Positions 1 through 6,602 of a DNA stretch of 49,889 bases are shown here, piece after piece. This DNA comes from DATADF01 sp046263155 (GTDB taxonomy: Bacteria; Actinomycetota; CADDZG01; WHSQ01). The stretch covers positions 1 through 49,889 of the forward strand of contig JBHELF010000095.1 of NCBI GenBank assembly GCA_046263155.1. The letters run 5' to 3'. Numbering within the stretch: the stretch's first letter is position 1; each line of letters begins with the position of its first letter. The position numbers were made by a program, and so were the translations under genes. The notes under the pieces are model-generated. The model was not told where the DNA came from, ran no database searches, and was given only the letters and a program-made list of their open reading frames with translations.

Positions 1-142
1 TGAACTGGGGGTGGCGCCGAGAGACCGGGAACCTGCGGACATCGATAAGCCTGCATACCCCGGCGCGGCGAAGAATTGCCTGAAAGGCCTCAATCGGGCG
101 GGTGCCGTGGCCGATCGTGAAGACGGTCATTCCCTCAGTCAT
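1..142 (-). CDS. DUF488 family protein, N-terminal fragment cut by window edge
   Basis: Reading the minus strand from an ATG at 142 gives 47 codons open to the window edge. The peptide contains FTIGHGTRPIEAF near residue 8 and LIDVRRFPVSRRHPQF near residue 32, which match the N-terminal signature of the DUF488 family (a TIGHS-type motif followed by DVR-P-S). The biochemical function of the family is not established. Its start lies only 11 bp from the divergent mutM start. A second in-frame ATG at 130 fits better if the TAGGTT box at 143-148 is its -10 element, because transcription would then begin downstream of codon 1 of the longer form. The rest of the gene is outside the window. Confidence 0.8.
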   Translation of the reverse strand, partial: MTEGMTVFTIGHGTRPIEAFQAILRRAGVCRLIDVRRFPVSRRHPQF

Positions 143-148
143 AACCTA
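142..148. promoter_or_regulatory. Overlapping divergent -10 elements between DUF488 gene and mutM
   Basis: The heptamer TAACCTA reads TAACCT on the plus strand (142-147) and TAGGTT on the minus strand (148-143). The plus-strand box is followed by exactly 6 nt and then the mutM ATG at 154, the geometry of a leaderless actinobacterial promoter. The minus-strand box would start transcription near 136 and favour the ATG at 130 for the DUF488 gene. No clear -35 is visible. Confidence 0.55.
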
Positions 149-153
149 GCGAG

Positions 154-954
154 ATGCCCGAGCTACCCGAGGTCGAATCGGTTCGTAAACAACTCGCTCC
201 CGAGCTGACCGGACGCCGCGTCCTCGATCTGTGGACGGATCCCCATCCCGCGATGCCGCGCCAGTTCCATCGCGTCGACCTCCTGATCGATCGAACGATT
301 CACGCGGTGGGCAGACGAGGCAAGTTCTTGATCGCTCCTCTCGATGATGAGCTCGAGCTCGTGATGCACCTCGGGATGACCGGGGCCCTCATGTTCGACG
401 TCGATGATCCCCACGTCAGAGCGCGACTGAGACTGGACGACGGCCGGAACCTGGTTTTTCGAGATGCTCGCCGCTTCGGTCGCCTTGCCGTGGTGCCGAA
501 GGGCGAGTACGAGGTGATCCCGGCCCTCGCGCATATGGGCCCCGAACCATTCTCGGAGGAGTTCGACCCGAAGCGCTTCGCCCGCGATCTCGCCCGCACT
601 CGGGCCCCCGTGAAGCCGTTTCTTCTCTCGCAGAGGCCGGTCGCTGGAGTCGGCAACATCTATGCCGACGAGGCCCTATGGAGGGCTCGTATTCATCCGC
701 GCTCCCGACATGTAGGCCCCGCCCGCGCCTACGAGCTTCACGGCGCGATTCGGGACGTCCTTCGCGAGGCGATCGAACGCGAGGGCACGACGTTTCGCGA
801 TTACCGCATGGTGAACGGCGAGAGCGGACGCAACGCCGATTTCCTGATCGCCTACGGACGGGGAGGAACGCCCTGTCCACGCTGTGGAGTGCCGCTCAAA
901 AAGATCGTTCTCGGAGGGCGGGGGACCACGTATTGCCCTCGCTGCCAGCGCTGA
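154..954 (+). CDS. mutM: Formamidopyrimidine-DNA glycosylase (Fpg/MutM)
   Basis: This bifunctional DNA glycosylase/AP lyase removes 8-oxoguanine and other oxidised purines in base-excision repair. The 266-residue protein begins MPELPEVE, giving the catalytic N-terminal Pro (after Met removal) and Glu. It carries the GRRGKFL lysine region near residue 50, the HLGMTG motif, FRDARRFGR, NIYADEALW, and a C-terminal zinc finger with two CPRC pairs ending the protein (CPRCGVPL, then YCPRCQR). All signature residues are present and the length is normal. The start is fixed by the N-terminal motif and by a TAACCT box 6 nt upstream; there is no Shine-Dalgarno sequence, so translation is probably leaderless. 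The neighbours do not suggest an operon. Confidence 0.96.
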   Translation: MPELPEVESVRKQLAPELTGRRVLDLWTDPHPAMPRQFHRVDLLIDRTIHAVGRRGKFLIAPLDDELELVMHLGMTGALMFDVDDPHVRARLRLDDGRNLVFRDARRFGRLAVVPKGEYEVIPALAHMGPEPFSEEFDPKRFARDLARTRAPVKPFLLSQRPVAGVGNIYADEALWRARIHPRSRHVGPARAYELHGAIRDVLREAIEREGTTFRDYRMVNGESGRNADFLIAYGRGGTPCPRCGVPLKKIVLGGRGTTYCPRCQR

Positions 955-997
955 TGGGGTTCCGAGGCGAAACTCCGAGGCCCCCTTCGGCGTTCAC

Positions 998-1003
998 TAA
1001 GTT
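998..1003 (+). promoter_or_regulatory. -10 element (TAAGTT) of leaderless subtilase gene
   Basis: TAAGTT is followed by 6 nt and then the ATG at 1010. This geometry picks the ATG over an in-frame GTG at 1004, which would lie upstream of the expected transcription start. Confidence 0.6.
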
Positions 1004-1009
1004 GTGCTC

Positions 1010-2104
1010 ATGAATCCGACACGCAAATCCACTATCAGCCGCGGGCCCGTCGCAGCAACGACGTCAGTCTTGCTGGGCCTCGTACTGGCGCTGTCGGTGA
1101 GCGTGGCCCGTGCTCAGCCCCCCGCAGATCCCCACTACGGGCGCCAATGGAATCTCGTCCGCATCGGGGTCGAACGAGCTTGGGATCAGGCGACGGGCGA
1201 GGGAGCCGTGATCGCGATTGTCGACTCCGGCATCGACCTCGGCCATCCCGATCTCGAGACGCAGGTCGCTTTCTCCGGTGACGCCGATTTCGTGGACCCG
1301 CGGCCCGCCTGCTCCGAAGGCGGCGCCGACGAATCCTGTGATTCCAATGGGCCCCAGGACGAATACGGACACGGGACACATGTCGCCGGCATCGCGGCCG
1401 CCGCCACTGGAAACGCGATTGGGGTGGCCGGCATTGCGCGCGACGCGACGCTCTTGCCCGTCAGAGTGCTCGATGCCAATGGCAACGGCGAGACTTCCGA
1501 TATCGCCGAGGGCGTTAAGTACGCGGCGGACCAGGGGGCGAACGTGATCAATTTGTCGCTCGCGTACGACTCGATCGAAGGGATTCTCGGAGAGCCGGAG
1601 ACCCTCTACGACGCCATCGACTACGCCTGGACCCGTGGGGCAGTGATCGTCGCTTCTGCGGGGAACGACTCCTTTCCTCTGTGCGCGGAGCCCGCGGCAC
1701 ACCCCCGAGTTGTATGCGTCGGCGCGATCGATCGCTCGGATCTTCGCTCCTTCTATTCGAACTCGGACGCGACCATGTCCAATCCCTTCGTGGTTGCCCC
1801 GGGCGGCGACGGGCTATCGGATGCCGGATTCTGCGGGGGCGACATTTTCTCCACGTACCTGCGCCCGCTCGAACCTCTTTGCTCTTCGGAGCCCGGTTAC
1901 GAGGCGATCGGCGGAACCTCGCAGGCGACGGCGCACGTCTCAGGAGTCGCGGTTCTGCTCGCCGGTCAGGGTCTGGATAACGAGGCGATCGTGGATTGTC
2001 TTGTCGCTACGGCAGAGGATCTCGGGGCTGCAGGCCGAGATCCGGTCTACGGGTTCGGCCTGGTCGACGCGGCGCGCGCTGTGACCGACTGTCGGGCGCC
2101 CTAG
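1010..2104 (+). CDS. Secreted subtilisin-like serine protease (S8)
   Basis: This is a secreted endopeptidase of the subtilase family, 364 residues long. A signal peptide (positively charged PTRKSTISR, then a hydrophobic stretch, then a VARA-Q type cleavage site) occupies about residues 1-35. The catalytic triad is complete: Asp in AIVDSGIDL, His in GHGTHVAG, Ser in GGTSQATAHVSG, with the oxyanion Asn in ASAGN. The mature part starts directly with a thermitase-like segment (YGRQWNL) and there is no obvious I9 prodomain. Several cysteines in the second half could form disulfides. The gene is convergent with rtcB with no spacer between the two stop codons. The start was chosen from the leaderless promoter; the GTG two codons upstream is the alternative. 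Confidence 0.93.
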   Translation: MNPTRKSTISRGPVAATTSVLLGLVLALSVSVARAQPPADPHYGRQWNLVRIGVERAWDQATGEGAVIAIVDSGIDLGHPDLETQVAFSGDADFVDPRPACSEGGADESCDSNGPQDEYGHGTHVAGIAAAATGNAIGVAGIARDATLLPVRVLDANGNGETSDIAEGVKYAADQGANVINLSLAYDSIEGILGEPETLYDAIDYAWTRGAVIVASAGNDSFPLCAEPAAHPRVVCVGAIDRSDLRSFYSNSDATMSNPFVVAPGGDGLSDAGFCGGDIFSTYLRPLEPLCSSEPGYEAIGGTSQATAHVSGVAVLLAGQGLDNEAIVDCLVATAEDLGAAGRDPVYGFGLVDAARAVTDCRAP

Positions 2105-3562
2105 CTAGCCCTTCACAACTCCCACAGGGCGCAAGCGAGCGACGACCTTGGTCAGCCGCGCGCCCTCACAGGTCTCCACCACTTCGGCCGCGTCTTTGTA
2201 CGCGTAGGGGGCTTCCTCGGAGAGCAATTTCCACTGCGACGCGGCAATCGTGATCCCCTTGCCCTGAAGCTCGTTTTTCAGCTGTTGGCCGCTCATGACC
2301 TTCTTTGCCTGAGTGCGACTCATGGCGCGGCCGGCTCCGTGACAGGTGGAATAGAACGAGCGATCGCGAGCCTCTTCGGTGCCCACCAGGACAAACGAAT
2401 GTGTGCCCATGCTTCCGGGGATGATCACCGGCTGACCGATGTCGCGGTAAGCATCGGGAAGATCGGGGTGGCCGGGGCCGAAAGCGCGCGTCGCTCCCTT
2501 TCGGTGCACACAGAGTCTTCGGGTTACGCCTTCTATCTCGTACTCCTCGATCTTCGCAAGGTTGTGCGAGATGTCGTACACAACGCGCAACCCCATCTCG
2601 CGTGTTGGTCGATGGAAGACACGCAAGAAGGCATCCCGTGCCGCATCGGTCAACAGATGCCGGTTTGCCTTCGCGTAGTTGCCGGCGGCGTCCATGGCGC
2701 CGAAATAGTCCTGCGCCACCGGATGATCGAACGGTACCGACGCGAGTTGGCGATCGGGGACGTCGATACCTAGCTCGGGCATCAGGCGATCGATCGTCTT
2801 CACATGGTCGGTGCAGGTCTGATGGCCGATCCCACGTGACCCGGAATGGACCATCACGCACACCTGACCCATGAACAAGCCCATCGCCTCGGCGGCCGTT
2901 TGGTCCCGGATCTCGTCGATCACTTGAACCTCGAGGAAGTGATTTCCCGCACCGAGACTTCCCAGTTGAGGCGCGCCGCGTTCCTTGGCTCGCTCGGAGA
3001 TCTTTTCCGGTCGGGCGCCCGGCAGCGTCCCGGAATCCTCGGTGAATTCGGCGTCCTCCTCCCAGCCGATCCCCTTTGCGAGCGGAAACTTCACTCCCTC
3101 GCGCAGGACGCGATCAACCTCGGAGGCTTCCAACCTCATGCGCCCCTTGCCCCCGACGCCGCGCGGCACTCGTTTGCCGAGCTCGGTCACGAGATCGCGG
3201 ATGCGGGGCTTCACCTCCTGCTCCCAGGTCAGGTCGCTCCTGATCAGACGGACGCCGCAGCCGATGTCGAAACCGACCCCGCCGGGCGATACGGCCCCGC
3301 CCCCGTCGACATCGGTCGCCGCGACGCCTCCTATCGGAAAGCCGTAGCCCCAATGGATGTCGGGCATGGCCAAGGCCGCTCCTACGACACCGGGGAGTGT
3401 GGCGACATTGGCGATCTGTTGCACGGCCCGATCCTCAACCGCCTTCTCGAAAAGGGATTGAGACGCGAACACGCGGGCCGGTACGCGCATCCCGTCAACG
3501 TAGCCGATAGGTAGTTCCCAAAGAAACTCTTCGAGCCGGCGAGGCTCGGCGGTAGCTTCCAC
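2105..3562 (-). CDS. rtcB: RNA-splicing ligase RtcB
   Basis: RtcB joins 2',3'-cyclic phosphate (or 3'-phosphate) ends to 5'-OH RNA ends using Mn2+ and GTP. At 485 residues from the GTG at 3562 it has the usual length. Visible motifs are GVGFDIGCGVRLI (metal-binding Asp and Cys), GAGNHFLEVQ, HSGSRGIGHQ (metal-binding His), and HGAGRAMSRTQA, which holds the histidine that is guanylylated in the family. The GTG start lies 8 nt after the TAA of the preceding selenoprotein gene and behind an AAAGGG sequence, so it belongs to one operon with that gene and archease, the known RtcB activator. An upstream ATG at 3634 would overlap the selenoprotein gene and adds a non-homologous arginine-rich tail, so it was rejected. 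Confidence 0.95.
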   Translation of the reverse strand: MEATAEPRRLEEFLWELPIGYVDGMRVPARVFASQSLFEKAVEDRAVQQIANVATLPGVVGAALAMPDIHWGYGFPIGGVAATDVDGGGAVSPGGVGFDIGCGVRLIRSDLTWEQEVKPRIRDLVTELGKRVPRGVGGKGRMRLEASEVDRVLREGVKFPLAKGIGWEEDAEFTEDSGTLPGARPEKISERAKERGAPQLGSLGAGNHFLEVQVIDEIRDQTAAEAMGLFMGQVCVMVHSGSRGIGHQTCTDHVKTIDRLMPELGIDVPDRQLASVPFDHPVAQDYFGAMDAAGNYAKANRHLLTDAARDAFLRVFHRPTREMGLRVVYDISHNLAKIEEYEIEGVTRRLCVHRKGATRAFGPGHPDLPDAYRDIGQPVIIPGSMGTHSFVLVGTEEARDRSFYSTCHGAGRAMSRTQAKKVMSGQQLKNELQGKGITIAASQWKLLSEEAPYAYKDAAEVVETCEGARLTKVVARLRPVGVVKG

Positions 3563-3570
3563 GGAACCCT

Positions 3571-3933
3571 TTAGAAGGTCACCACCTTGTCTGCCTCGGC
3601 AAACATCTTGGCGACGTCGGGCGGCGCGGCCCACGTCCCATTCACCTTCGCGAGATCCTCATCGGTCGCCCCCCGGGCGACTGCGCAGCCCTTTCAGACA
3701 TAGACCGGTACCTGGTGCTCCATCAGCTTGGCGACGAGCTCGCGCACCGGAGGTAGGCCGACTCCCTCCAGCGTTTCGATGTTGTCGCCCAAGACCAGAT
3801 CGGCGGCGTCGCCACCCAGAACGACCGACGTGTCGTGGCCGACCTCGATCGACCCATTGGCCGCGAGGTGCAATGGAATCGATGCGCGGGTCGCGTCGGC
3901 GGCGCCGGCGGTTCCCATGTACACGAATCTCAT
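3571..3933 (-). CDS. DsrE-like selenoprotein (in-frame UGA read as Sec80)
   Basis: Translation from the ATG at 3933 (AGGAG 7 nt upstream) gives a DsrE-like small protein that meets UGA at 3696-3694, in the context VPVYV-UGA-KGC-AVARG. DsrE-like proteins normally have a cysteine there (YVC..C..ARG). The same frame stays open for 40 more codons to TAA at 3573-3571, and this extension continues the family fold, ending in EADKVVTF. A perfect 7-bp hairpin begins 12 nt after the UGA, as bacterial SECIS elements do. The protein would be 120 residues with a U-x-x-C redox motif (Sec80, Cys83). UGA is a normal stop for many other genes here, so general recoding is excluded. Alternatives are a sequencing error (TGC to TGA) or a truncated gene. 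DsrE-like selenoproteins have been reported in marine metagenomic surveys. It sits between archease and rtcB, suggesting a redox role near the RNA ligase; that role is inference. Confidence 0.78.
3665..3681 (-). promoter_or_regulatory. Candidate bacterial SECIS hairpin
   Basis: On the minus strand GTCGCCC (3681-3675), loop GGG (3674-3672) and GGGCGAC (3671-3665) form a 7-bp stem. The apical loop starts with G and lies 19 nt from the in-frame UGA, inside the 16-37 nt spacing known for bacterial SECIS elements. The hairpin is within coding sequence, as expected in bacteria. Confidence 0.65.
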
Positions 3934-3955
3934 GAGTTGCTCCTCTCACTGACCG

Positions 3956-4003
3956 TTCTATCCATCGAAGTTTCTAGCCGTCGAAGTTTCTATCCATCGA
4001 AGC
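3956..4003. repeat. 16-bp tandem repeat, three copies, between archease and DsrE-like gene
   Basis: Three direct copies of TTCTATCCATCGAAGT occupy 3956-3971, 3972-3987 (two changes) and 3988-4003 (one change). They fill most of the 76-nt gap upstream of the selenoprotein gene. On the minus strand the units carry ATG GAT AGA, giving two short potential leader peptides; the one starting at 3965 ends in a TGA that overlaps the selenoprotein ATG (ATGA), so it could be translationally coupled. Confidence 0.85.
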
Positions 4004-4009
4004 CGGAGT

Positions 4010-4417
4010 TCAGACGTCAAAGAAGACCTGGCCCACCCAGCCCCCATCACTTCGTTCGACCGAGAGTTGATGGTAGGTGACCGCTTTAACGGCCGTGCCC
4101 TCGAGCACTTGCCGGCGCGGGGCGAGGCGGACCTCTCCCCGAGCGCTTCCATCCTCAACGGAGTCGACTCGAACATCCGTGATGACGGCGTCGCGGGCGT
4201 CCTGCAGGTAGAGGATCTCGTCCAACCAGTCGACGAGGACCCCGCCGAGGTCGCGCGCGTGGACCTCGATGGGGACCGGGTTGCCCTCGCCTTGCGTTCG
4301 TGCCCCCGTGATGCCCAGGAGGCCGAGCGTTGCCTCAAAGAAGAGCTCTTCGAGGGTATCCCCGTGCGCCCTGATCCCCACATCGGCGGTGTGCTCGAGT
4401 ACCTCGTGACCGCCCAT
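4010..4417 (-). CDS. Archease (RtcB activator)
   Basis: Archease promotes the guanylylation step and multiple turnover of RtcB. The 135-residue protein begins MGGHEVLEHTADVGIRAHG, the signature archease N-terminus, and retains the early acidic metal-binding residue (HTADVGI), the LFFEATLG segment and the late acidic DLGGVLVDWLDEILYL region. It ends FFDV, as is usual for the family. Length is normal. The ATG at 4417 was chosen from the family N-terminus; longer starts add unrelated sequence. It is first in the operon with the DsrE-like selenoprotein and rtcB and is divergent from moxR with 26 bp between starts. A weak -10-like CATCTT lies 7 nt upstream, so it may be leaderless. Confidence 0.93.
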   Translation of the reverse strand: MGGHEVLEHTADVGIRAHGDTLEELFFEATLGLLGITGARTQGEGNPVPIEVHARDLGGVLVDWLDEILYLQDARDAVITDVRVDSVEDGSARGEVRLAPRRQVLEGTAVKAVTYHQLSVERSDGGWVGQVFFDV

Positions 4418-4431
4418 TGTGCCCAAGATGA

Positions 4432-4437
4432 CACAAT
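4432..4437 (+). promoter_or_regulatory. Possible -10 element (CACAAT) of moxR
   Basis: CACAAT lies exactly 6 nt upstream of the moxR GTG, the spacing seen at better-matched leaderless genes in the window. It keeps the conserved A at position 2 and T at position 6 but lacks the first T. Confidence 0.35.
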
Positions 4438-4443
4438 CTCCCA

Positions 4444-5418
4444 GTGGACAGGGCTGCCGCGACGTCGGGGGCACGATCGTTCCTCGCGAACGTAGAGAAG
4501 GTCATCCGGGGCAAGCGCTGGGCCGTGGAGGCTTCCGGGACGGCTCTTTTCGCCGGCGGCCACCTTTTGATCGAGGACGTTCCCGGAGTCGGCAAGACGA
4601 TGCTGGCCCGGGCGATCGCTCGCTCGATCCGAGGTTCGTTCAAGCGGGTCCAGGCGACGCCGGATCTCCTGCCATCGGACGTCACCGGAACGTCGGTCTA
4701 CAACCAGCGAACGCAGGATTTCGAGTTTCTTCCCGGACCCATCTTTGCGAACGTCGTGCTTATCGACGAGATCAACCGCACGACACCTAGAACCCAGTCG
4801 GCGCTGCTCGAAGCCATGGATGAAAACGCCGTCACAACCGATGGTGTGCGCCGACCACTACCCGATCCTCTCTTCGTCGTCGCCACTCAAAATCCGCTGG
4901 AGCACCACGGAACGTATCCCTTGCCCGAAGGGCAGCTCGACCGTTTCGCGATTGCGATGGGGATGGGCTACGTCACACTGGAAACGGAGCGCGAGGTCGT
5001 GCGTGCCCAGCTCGCATCGCACCCCATCGAGGAACTGGAGTCCGTGCTCACGCCAGACGAGGTGCTGGGCATTCGAAAAGTCGTGCGGAGTACGCACGTA
5101 TCCGACTCGGTCCTCGACTACGCGTTGGCCATAACGACTTCTACACGGCGACACTCGGACCTGGAGCTCGGTGCGAGCCCACGCGCGTCGATCACACTGG
5201 TGCGCTGCGCGCAGGCGCGTGCCTTGATCCAGGGGCGAGAGTTCGTCGTGCCCGACGACATCAAGGCCCTCGCGGCGCCCGCACTGGCGCACCGGATAAT
5301 GCCAACGGCCGGTCTGCGACTCGAACAGGACCGGCGAAATCAGATCCTGCGCGAGCTCGTCGACCAGACGCCTGCGCCCGTCACCGCGGCGCCGGCGCCC
5401 CCCGCGCCTCCCCCGTGA
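4444..5418 (+). CDS. MoxR-family AAA+ ATPase
   Basis: This is a MoxR-type AAA+ ATPase of 324 residues, thought to act as a chaperone or regulator for proteins encoded nearby. Walker A is VPGVGKT near residue 50, Walker B is VVLIDEINR near residue 105, sensor 1 is VATQNP, and the family motif YPLPEGQLDRF follows. The C-terminal lid domain is complete, and a short proline/alanine tail ends the protein. The GTG start is supported by a -10-like hexamer 6 nt upstream. It overlaps the DUF58 gene by 4 bp (GTGA), forming the common moxR-DUF58-transglutaminase operon. The exact substrate in this cassette is not known. Confidence 0.93.
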   Translation: MDRAAATSGARSFLANVEKVIRGKRWAVEASGTALFAGGHLLIEDVPGVGKTMLARAIARSIRGSFKRVQATPDLLPSDVTGTSVYNQRTQDFEFLPGPIFANVVLIDEINRTTPRTQSALLEAMDENAVTTDGVRRPLPDPLFVVATQNPLEHHGTYPLPEGQLDRFAIAMGMGYVTLETEREVVRAQLASHPIEELESVLTPDEVLGIRKVVRSTHVSDSVLDYALAITTSTRRHSDLELGASPRASITLVRCAQARALIQGREFVVPDDIKALAAPALAHRIMPTAGLRLEQDRRNQILRELVDQTPAPVTAAPAPPAPPP

Positions 5419-6602
5419 GACCCACCCGCCGGGCGGCAGCCCTCGGCGGCACTGGAGGCCTTCTCATGCTTGCGGCGACCACCGCGCAGGCGGGCTGGTT
5501 GTTTGTCTTGGCCGCCGGCGTTCTCGGCCTGGTACTCGCATCTGCGCTCATCCGACACCGCCTCTCCGCCGCCACCATCTCGAGATCCGTTCCGCAGAGG
5601 GCCCGAGTCGGGGATCCCGTCCGAGTTGGTCTTACGGTCACGAACACCGGCCGCGGCTCGCTTCCTTTGATGCTTTTGTCGGACTCGTTTCCCGCCTTCG
5701 ATCCAACGGTCGTTGCCTGCGACTCGGTACGCGCAGGAGAGCGCGCAGAGATCGAGCTGGTCCGGTCGGCGACGCGCCGCGGAACGTTCGCCGCCGGGCC
5801 CATAAAACTGTCGGCCGCCGCACCTTTCGGTGTGCTGCGCTCCACGCGAACGGTCTCGGTGGAATCGGAGATCGTCGTAGTGCCGCGTTGGGTCGACCTG
5901 CCGACCTGGCCGATCCTGGAGCCCTCCTCCTTTCCTTCCGACGTCCTTCACGAAAGGGCCCGCACCGGGGCGGGCGAGGAGTACTTGGGAGTACGGGACT
6001 ACCGACCTGGGGACCCCCGCCGCTGGGTTCACTGGCGTTCGTCGGCGCGGGCGGGACGCCTGATCGTTCGGGAGTACGAGGAAGAGACCGCCAGCAAAGT
6101 TGCTCTGGTGCTCGGAGGCGCCGACGCCGGCACGTCTCCCGATTCGGCCTTCGAGACCTTGGTCAGCGCGACGGCCTCCGTCGCCCTCTATGCCCTGGTA
6201 ACCGGCCACCCGGTTGACCTGTTCTCCACCGATGCCGACAACGGAGTCATGGAGTTGGCCGGACCCGATCGCACCACGACGCTCGAGTGGTTGGCGAAGG
6301 TCCAGCCGAACGATGCTGCGCTGGACTCGGCCGTGGCGCTTGCCGTCCAGCGGATGCGTCGGCGCGGGACGGTCGTCGTGTTCGCGCCCAGCCGTGGGAA
6401 GGCGGCGAGCTCTCTTGAAAATGCTCTGGGAACGATTCAGTCGTCGGGCTCGCGCGCCGTTGCCGTCGTGGCCCGGGCGTCGACCTGGGCCGGAGGCCCG
6501 AGTCCGGAGGAAACCGAACTGTTGCGGCGACTCCCGGAGGGTCGCTCGGGAGTGAGAATGGTGGGCCGCGGGGAGGACCTACTCAAATGTCTGCTTCGAT
6601 AA
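5415..6602 (+). CDS. DUF58 domain membrane protein
   Basis: The 395-residue protein has two N-terminal hydrophobic segments (about residues 8-43) and a soluble DUF58 domain. The family signature is present in the middle: GAGEEYLGVRDYRPGDPRRWVHWRSSARAGRL contains the RxYxPGDxxRxIxW pattern (shown here only as motif evidence: RDYRPGDPRRWVHW). Downstream is a von Willebrand-like region. DUF58 proteins are generally encoded with MoxR ATPases and transglutaminase-like proteins, and a role in envelope or adhesion functions has been suggested without firm biochemistry. Translation starts at GTG overlapping the moxR stop, and the 3' end overlaps the next gene by 16 nt, so the three genes are clearly one transcriptional unit. 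Confidence 0.88.
   Translation: MRPTRRAAALGGTGGLLMLAATTAQAGWLFVLAAGVLGLVLASALIRHRLSAATISRSVPQRARVGDPVRVGLTVTNTGRGSLPLMLLSDSFPAFDPTVVACDSVRAGERAEIELVRSATRRGTFAAGPIKLSAAAPFGVLRSTRTVSVESEIVVVPRWVDLPTWPILEPSSFPSDVLHERARTGAGEEYLGVRDYRPGDPRRWVHWRSSARAGRLIVREYEEETASKVALVLGGADAGTSPDSAFETLVSATASVALYALVTGHPVDLFSTDADNGVMELAGPDRTTTLEWLAKVQPNDAALDSAVALAVQRMRRRGTVVVFAPSRGKAASSLENALGTIQSSGSRAVAVVARASTWAGGPSPEETELLRRLPEGRSGVRMVGRGEDLLKCLLR

Noticed and set aside
3694..3696. UGA as a simple stop giving a 79-residue DsrE-like protein
   Set aside because: It would remove the conserved C..C-ARG region and leave 40 family-like codons and a SECIS-like hairpin unexplained; kept as the null hypothesis only.
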